Below, piece by piece: positions 58,461 to 64,000 of a stretch of DNA of 64,000 nucleotides. The DNA lies in the NCBI GenBank assembly GCA_021234155.1, contig JAJEKV010000110.1, forward strand, positions 2,262,338 to 2,326,337, read 5' to 3'. The translations under genes and the position numbers were made by a program. Numbering within the stretch: position 1 is the stretch's first letter; each line of letters opens with the position of its first letter. The stretch is from Isoetes taiwanensis (lineage: Eukaryota; Streptophyta; Lycopodiopsida; Isoetales; Isoetaceae). The notes under the pieces were generated by a model. That model searched no databases. It was not told the origin of the DNA and saw nothing but the letters and a program-made list of their open reading frames with translations.

Positions 58461-58468
58461 TATAAATA
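58461..58468 (+). promoter_or_regulatory. TATA box of ORF1
   Basis: TATAAATA is followed by 'gacctagaccccccatttcc'. A near-identical cassette precedes ORF2. It lies 108 bp upstream of the ATG. Confidence 0.55.
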
Positions 58469-58568
58469 GACCTAGACCCCCCATTTCCGCGTCCCTTCCT
58501 TAGAAAATCGCTCTCCCTCTGCTAAGGCGATTTTCCGGCGCCGACATCGGATTGACGAGCCATCGATT

Positions 58569-59836
58569 ATGGCGAGGACCAAACAGACTGCTAGGAAGCC
58601 CCGCCCAGGCGAATCCTCCAGCGCCCATGATCCTGCCCATGATCCAGCGCCCATGATACTGCAAGAACGCCTTTTCAGGCAAGGCGAATCTTCATCGAGT
58701 GAAGAGGCAGACTCGAACCAAAGCGACGGGACAGAGTCCTAGACGACGAGCGCCCGGACATCATGCACCAGATCCTCGAAGAAGTCACCGAGGAGGAAAG
58801 GAGGAGGAAAGAGGAACGGGAACGGCAGAGACAGCCGACCATCGAGGAGCAACTCGAAGCTTGGGCTCGTCTGAAGGAGGCTGAGGAGAGAGAGGAGCAG
58901 TGGCAGCCGAGGCTTGACCCTGCTGAAGAAGAAGATCTCGCGGCCTTCATCAGGAAGTATGAAGCCAAAGAGCGCCGCTGAGAGAGGAAGAGAAAGAGAC
59001 AGGAGGAGGAGCCTACCACAGCCGGCAAGCCGAAGAAGAAGAAGAAGGCGAAGGCCATAAAGGCGGGAAAAAGAAAAGTCGTGAGGGTTGAGCGGGCAAG
59101 TAAGTTAGTCATCAACGAGCCGCCAGCCGACTAGACCCCGCCCACCACCGACGATTCAGATGAAGATTACGTCCCCAACACTGAGGGGGCAAGCTCTTCA
59201 AAACCCCCGGTTGTGGAGAAGGTAGTACTTGAGCAGGTGGCACCCGAGCAGGAGCAGCACGGGCAGGCGCCGAAGCCCCCACCTTACCCGACGTGGGACA
59301 GGGTCAAAGCACCACGGCCACAACGGGAGGCGTATGTGATAGACCCCGTCAAGGTCTATCAAAAGAGGCTGAGGGAACACAACGCCTCCATGGCGAAATG
59401 GGAGGCATACAATGCTTATTATCAGGAGCACAGAGTAAGAACCATCGAAGGTGGAGTGCCCCCGAAACAGACTCTGAAGCCGCCACCACCAAAGCCCAAG
59501 CCTCCTAGAGCACCAGGGAAAAAGAGGACCGACAGGAAGCAGTCGGAGATAAGAGCTCTCAAGGAAATCCGGCACTTCCAGCGAAGTTACAGATTTCTGA
59601 TTCCCCGAGCACCGTTCGCCCGCCTGGTCCGAGAGGTCATCCAGGAGTATAACATAGACATGAGGGTGACCGACGAGATGTTGCTGTGCCTGCAAGAAGC
59701 AACAGAGCAGAAACTAGTGCAGCACTTCGAAGATTCGATGGCCTGCACGGTTCACGCGAAGAGGGTCACACTTATGAGGCAAGACATGCATCTTGCTAGA
59801 CACATCAATTTTGTAAATAACAAAAAATTTTGTTAA
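58569..59836 (+). pseudogene. Histone H3-like protein of an LTR element, damaged
   Basis: The ATG at 58569 opens 'MARTKQTARK', identical to the histone H3 start including K4 and K9, then 'PRPGESSS' instead of the H3 tail. A frameshift near 58738 passes to a frame with a Glu/Arg coiled coil ('EERRRKEERERQRQPTIEEQ'), a Lys-rich NLS-like run ('KPKKKKKAKAIKAGKRK') and a Pro-rich part. From 59555 to the stop it matches the whole H3 fold without a gap: 'ALKEIRHFQRS', 'PFARLVREVIQEY', 'LQEATEQKLVQHFED', 'VHAKRVTLMRQDMHLAR'. I count about half of about 85 positions identical to plant H3. There is no loop-1 insertion of the CENH3 kind. Stops TGA 58979 and TAG 59132 could each come from one C-to-T change (CGA, CAG). 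Total is about 420 codons against 136 for H3. Confidence 0.85.
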
Positions 59837-60079
59837 TATAAAGAAATTTTGGGTAAATAATATGTTTAATTTTGCCTAATTAGGTTAAGATATTGAATTC
59901 TGGCTTTTGTTTTGATAATATTGGACTTTTTGAGCAAAATTGAGACCATGCCCCAAAAATGCCCAAAACAGCTCCAAATCAACCAAACAAGGGGTCAATT
60001 CTGCCTATCTTGACGAGTCCAGTAGAATTAGACCGTTAGATCACCCAAATTGATCAAGTTTAGCCCATTTAGAACCCAT

Positions 60080-60146
60080 GTCTCACACGTCGCGCCAGGG
60101 CAGAAAATGAACTTTTCATTATCGGTCTGGGCGCAACGTGTGAGAC
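60080..60146 (+). repeat. 67-nt hairpin module 3
   Basis: The same hairpin as modules 1 and 2, 240 bp after the ORF1 stop and about 195 bp before the ORF2 TATA box. Module 2 likewise lies before the ORF1 TATA box. Confidence 0.9.
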
Positions 60147-60339
60147 CTCTCAGCATTTTCTTCACCATGCCATATCCAAATGATCTCCAATTTGTTGCAA
60201 CAGGTTCATTAGTTGATCTTAGCATGCTCAAGCCCTAAGAGTAGTCCTCAAATTCTCATTAGCACCTCATAATAGGACAGAATTGCTCAACCCCAGTAAA
60301 TTTCTAGGTCATCCAAAAATTAGGGTTTTCCTCCTTTTC

Positions 60340-60348
60340 TATAAATAG
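60340..60348 (+). promoter_or_regulatory. TATA box of ORF2
   Basis: TATAAATAG is followed by 'gtcccccatttctg', which repeats the cassette before ORF1. It lies about 115 bp upstream of the ATG at 60462. Confidence 0.55.
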
Positions 60349-60461
60349 GTCCCCCATTTCTGATTTAGCACCCTACAAGTTTGCTCTTGACTGTTTAGGC
60401 GATCTTCCAACTCCCTGAGGCGCTTCTGCATCTGTTTGCTAGTCTCTTCCTTGCTAGATCA

Positions 60462-61969
60462 ATGGCCACTGCTGACTTCAGGCGATGGTACAGCGCCAGT
60501 GCCCATGCTGCCGAGGCTAATGTCAATGACGGAAAGAAATAGATGTCCAAGCCACTCTGAATGCAACCCCTGCGTATAGACAAGTTTTAGCAGAGTTCCA
60601 AGCTAAGGTAGGACCCTCCCTAGTGCAGCTCCCCCCTTGCACAGGCTACTTTGTTCCCCGCCCATCCCTTCAAGCAGCCTTGGGTGATGTCCCGAACATC
60701 GCCAAGTACTTGACCAACAAGGCACAGAGGCTGGCAGATTACATGGTCCTGACAGTTGGCAGGACCAAGTATTTCTCCTACACCGCCGCCTCGGCCATTT
60801 TCCTTTCCCATTGCGCATAAAACCCAATCGGGGGAACCTCTATCCCTCCCATGGAGGTGGACCCCATAGCAACCTCCGCAGCAGAGCAGATGCTTTTGCA
60901 ATACCAGCAAGAGCAGGAAGAAAAGTCAGAGAAAGAAGAATCGGACGAGGAAGAGTACACAGAGCTTGACCCAGAGGAAGAACGGCGGCAAGCAGAAGAG
61001 GAGCTATCCAGCTTCGAGCGGAGCCGGCAGACCCTCAGAGTCGCTCCCCCACTTGGGCTAGGCATCACAAGCCTAGCCCCTATCATCATCGACGGAGAGG
61101 AGTATCTACTCCTCAGTGACATCCAGAACCTTCCCGAATGCAGGGAGAACGAGTTCCGGATTGACGAGCTACTGCACCAACTACGGCAGTCCGACTTGGA
61201 TGACTTCATCGTCCGGGGAGCCTCGGACTTCCCGCTTCAAGTCAGGGAAGCCGACACCTATACAGGGGAGTCGACTTCCGACATTCAGGCCTACAGCAAC
61301 ATAAGACAGGTTATGGAGGCCCGAGAATTGCCATCTGAAGAAGAGTTCCTCGCCATTCAGGAACGGATGGGGATCAGAGGCAAGACCACCAGCATCTTGA
61401 TGCCGAGCTCTTCAACACCACCTCGCGCAAGAGGAGCAGGAATCGACATCAAGCGAGTCGACTCGACAATTGCAGACTACCGAGAGCTGACTGAGGTAGA
61501 GGTCGACGAATACGCTGGGCGGCATAGAGCTGGAGGCCAAGCAAGTGGAGAAACTTCAGCGACACACAACGACAGGTCGCTGAGGTACTACCTTCCCCTG
61601 CTGCTGGATGGAAGAATAGCGGTGATACACCGCAAGTTCAGCCCACGGGGTGAAGAAGGAGTGTTCATGCTTTTTGCACTCTCCGGCTTCGGCAGGCATG
61701 CTCGAATAGCGGCAAATGTTGACTATGCTGTCCTAGTCAAGAGAGCAATGGCACTTGATCTCTTCGACTTCGCCGTGCCCTATCGACGGCAGGGAAGATT
61801 GGCGGTAACTGCGGCCTACACCTCCGACCGCAGGGTAGAAGAATTAGTGAGAGCTTTGCAGGGCGGGTCATCAACCAACGTCCTCAGGAACTTGGGACGC
61901 TCGGTAGGAACGGCCCAAGTTAAGAAGTTCCTCGAAGACAACCCATCTTACCGGCGATTTCAAGACTAG
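60462..61969 (+). pseudogene. ORF2 of the H3-bearing element, unknown acidic protein
   Basis: The ATG at 60462 gives 26 residues ('MATADFRRWYSASAHAAEAN') to a stop. A one-base shift continues in a frame open to 61969 except for a TAA at 60818 (possibly from CAA). It is about 500 codons in total. Parts in order: 'LADYMVLTVGRTKYFSY'; an acidic coiled coil 'QEEKSEKEESDEEEYTELDP'; a middle with 'IIIDGEEYLLLSDIQNLPE'; then 'LRYYLPLLLDGRIAVIHRKF' and a basic C-terminus 'YRRQGRLAVTAAYTSD'. The longest clean frame is 60851-61969. It has no histone fold, protease, RT or zinc knuckle that I can see. It could be a gag-like structural protein, but that is a guess. Confidence 0.5.
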
Positions 61970-62109
61970 TAGACTCTTGATCCCGGAAGATTTTGTACTA
62001 AAATATTATATAATATAAATATAATTTCTTTTGCACTTTAAATGTTTTGTTGATGTATTTTGTTCCCCAACTATGCCAACAAACATAAATAATGCAAGAG
62101 AACAAGTAA

Positions 62110-62644
62110 TGTTAGATAAAGATCAACACTAAATTTAGCTATACAGAAGACGTCTACAGGCTTCAGATAGATTCCATGAAGAAAAAAAAGGTTGCATGGT
62201 TTGAAGGGTTTTATGGTTCGTTAAAGGTTATGGGTTTTCTATTTTCCTTTAATAGTGATAAGAGGTGGAACCATTATGCAGCTTTTTGGAGCGAACATGA
62301 TTTAAAATTAGAAGGATGGCCACCGAACAGATTTCTTTGCCGGATCGGTCGTTGACAGGGATATAAGATTACAGAACAGTAAAAAACCGATCTTAACCGG
62401 TGGAGATTAATGAAAACAGAAGAAGGATGAGCCTAATCGATTAGATTGGGGCTTGAGCTGTTCAAGAAGAAGACGTCTCCATATTGTATTGAAGGTTAAT
62501 GCTACAGTAACAAGCATTAGACCATCGAATTTGAATTTCTGCCATATTAATATTCAAGATTGGGTACAAGATAAACCATTGCATATTTGTGACTATTGGT
62601 CTTAGCAATCTGATCTTAACCCAAGTTGATCCTTGAAATTGTCA
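62110..62644 (+). mobile_element. 5' LTR of a copia element
   Basis: The end ...AAATTGTCA lies two bases before the primer-binding site. The start is placed at TGTTAGATAAAGATC because it gives TG...CA and a usual copia length. The 3' LTR lies outside the window, so the start cannot be confirmed. Confidence 0.5.
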
Positions 62645-62646
62645 TT

Positions 62647-62658
62647 TGGTATCAGAGC
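62647..62658 (+). other. Primer-binding site of the copia element
   Basis: TGGTATCAGAGC, exact match to the initiator Met tRNA type. Confidence 0.9.
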
Positions 62659-62670
62659 CAATTTATTAAT

Positions 62671-64000
62671 ATGGCAACGAGGTTTGGTGCAGGGCTTCTA
62701 GCTAGTGTTGAAGTCTATAATGGAGGGTCTGGCTTCCAGGTGTGGAAAGAACAGATAAGGCACATTTTAGATGTGGAGAATTTATGGGAGGTTGTTGATC
62801 CAACAATGGATGATGCAGATATTGGTAATAGTACTGCAGAAAACTCAACTGCTGAAGGAGGAGGAGCAACATCTTCTGCAAGTGTTGAAAGTACTGGAAG
62901 AGGAAGACTTGCAAGTGCTGGAACAGGTGGACCTGTTGTAACAGGAGTGATGGCAACAAAACTAAAGGAAGCAAGAGGGATTATCACCAGCAAGGTTGGG
63001 CCAACCATTCTGCTCAAGCTAAGAGGTATGTCACCTAGAAAAATGTGGAGTTATTTGCTGGAACACTATGAAAATAAAACATCATCTCAAATAGATGTAC
63101 TTGAGAAGGAGTTAAGAAATCTTAAATACAATGATGAGGAAAATGTATCAGTTTTTTTTAACAGATTTGATAATATAGTGGCTGATTTGGATGGAGCTGG
63201 TGTAGTATTAAATGAAAGGTACCTAGTATTGGCTATATCTAGGTCTGTAAGTGCAAATGCTCAACTGTCTTTGCTGATCAGAAATGTTGCAAAAACAAGA
63301 GATCAGGCTGAAAATATGCTTAGGACTGAAGTTGAACAAAATAAGCTAATGAAGGATGAAGAGAATACTTCTGAAATCCTATTTGCAAGTGGAAAGAAGA
63401 AAATGCCAAAGGAAAAACCAGTCTGCTATCATTGCCATGAGAGTGGCCATATAAAGCCAAATTGTCCTAAGCTAAAAAGAGAGATTACTTGCTATAACTG
63501 CAAAGGGATGGGACACATAGCAGCAAAATGCCCTAGCCCCAAAGATTATGCAAAGGGAAGAGGAAGAGGAAAAAAAACTCGAAGCAGAAGAGGAGGAGCT
63601 TCTGGAGTACATATTGCACAAGAACGAGAAGAACGTGAAAATAAAAATGGTGACATATCTGACGATGAGGTAAATCTGGTCTGCTCGCTGAATGAAATTG
63701 ATACAAAAACTAATCATGAACATGATGTTGTTGTAGTTGATAGTGGAGCTGAGAGATCAGTAGTTAACTCTACTGCCATGCTCAAAAATCTGAATTCAAC
63801 TCGCTCCAAGCATGTACAAGTAGGAAATGAAGCTTTGCAAACTGTAGAAGGATGTGGGATGCTGCAGCTTTTGGATCTTGAAGGCAATGTTGTAAACATA
63901 GAAAATGTTCTCTGTGTTCCTAGTTTAGTCAAGAATTTGATCTCAGTATGTCAGCTGGTTGATTTAGGCTATAAACTCTTCTTTGAGAAGAAAGTTTGTA
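62671..64000 (+). CDS. Copia gag-protease polyprotein, runs off the window
   Basis: The ATG 12 bp after the PBS opens a frame without stops to the end of the window (443 codons). N-terminal gag: 'MATRFGAGLLASVEVYNGGS', 'FQVWKEQIRHILDVENLWEV', then 'MWSYLLEHYENKTSSQIDVL' as in retrotran_gag/UBN2 domains. Two zinc knuckles follow: CYHC-HESGHIKPNC and CYNC-KGMGHIAAKC (both C-x2-C-x4-H-x4-C). Then a basic 'GRGRGKKTRSRRGG' stretch and the aspartic protease motif 'VVVDSGAERSVV', followed by 'VLCVPSLVKNLISVCQLVD', the usual copia pre-integrase text. Integrase and RT should follow beyond 64000. It is apparently intact and young compared with its neighbours. Confidence 0.93.
   Translation, partial: MATRFGAGLLASVEVYNGGSGFQVWKEQIRHILDVENLWEVVDPTMDDADIGNSTAENSTAEGGGATSSASVESTGRGRLASAGTGGPVVTGVMATKLKEARGIITSKVGPTILLKLRGMSPRKMWSYLLEHYENKTSSQIDVLEKELRNLKYNDEENVSVFFNRFDNIVADLDGAGVVLNERYLVLAISRSVSANAQLSLLIRNVAKTRDQAENMLRTEVEQNKLMKDEENTSEILFASGKKKMPKEKPVCYHCHESGHIKPNCPKLKREITCYNCKGMGHIAAKCPSPKDYAKGRGRGKKTRSRRGGASGVHIAQEREERENKNGDISDDEVNLVCSLNEIDTKTNHEHDVVVVDSGAERSVVNSTAMLKNLNSTRSKHVQVGNEALQTVEGCGMLQLLDLEGNVVNIENVLCVPSLVKNLISVCQLVDLGYKLFFEKKVC

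Noticed and set aside
58569-59836. CENH3 (centromeric H3) assignment
   Set aside because: The tail start is that of canonical H3 and loop 1 has no insertion, so a CENH3 origin is not supported.
60543-60820. ORF2 N-terminus as a second histone (H2A, H2B or H4)
   Set aside because: Compared by eye with the three histone folds; no helix-loop-helix match.

Overview
This is nuclear DNA from a land plant with a transposon-rich genome. Most genes are split by introns with GT/AG borders of plant type. Host-type coding sequence is sparse, and almost every part of the window can be assigned to LTR retrotransposons, LINE remnants, large DNA transposons, MITEs, Helitron ends or tandem repeats. The species cannot be told from the sequence.

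Layout. 0-4 kb: an FCP1/NIF-type phosphatase-like ORF, a broken ULP1/C48 protease, a satellite-like array and an acidic-protein exon. 4-8.4 kb: a degenerate direct duplication of about 1.4 kb and a minisatellite. 8.9-14.4 kb: a tandem and partly inverted array of a small LTR retroelement with a spliced non-gag/pol gene. 14.7-16.8 kb: a probable copia-type solo LTR, a LINE 3' end and a MITE. 18.7-26.8 kb: the remains of a host gene interrupted by a 7.7-kb DNA transposon. That transposon carries a DDE-like transposase, an acidic protein, and a RING-H2/FCP1-like gene. 27-29.5 kb: a TRIM element, a Helitron 3' end, a small intact ORF with a TATA box, and a perfect 196-bp palindrome. 30.5-31.9 kb: exons of a DnaJ (J-domain) gene. 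32-40 kb: retroelement fragments, foldbacks and MITEs. 40.4-53.7 kb: a minus-strand LTR element split by a 7.3-kb TIR transposon with CACTA-like ends, which holds a glutamate synthase fragment and a hairpin array. 54-57 kb: AT-rich, little seen. 57-62 kb: a plus-strand element of the same LTR family. 62.1-64 kb: the start of an intact copia element running off the window.

The most unusual content is at 57-62 kb. The first reading unit after the LTR and primer-binding site begins with the exact histone H3 N-terminus (MARTKQTARK). About 320 residues later it ends in a complete histone H3 fold that aligns to H3 without gaps. The unit is damaged by one frameshift and two stops. A second, unrecognised acidic ORF follows, and each ORF has its own TATA box. 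The element also carries 67-nt near-perfect hairpins; two lie 213 bp apart. The divergently oriented relative at 50.8-53.7 kb carries five 73-nt hairpins, again 213 bp apart (one gap is about twice that). The H3-like ORF and the 213-bp hairpin modules are the best candidates for something undescribed.
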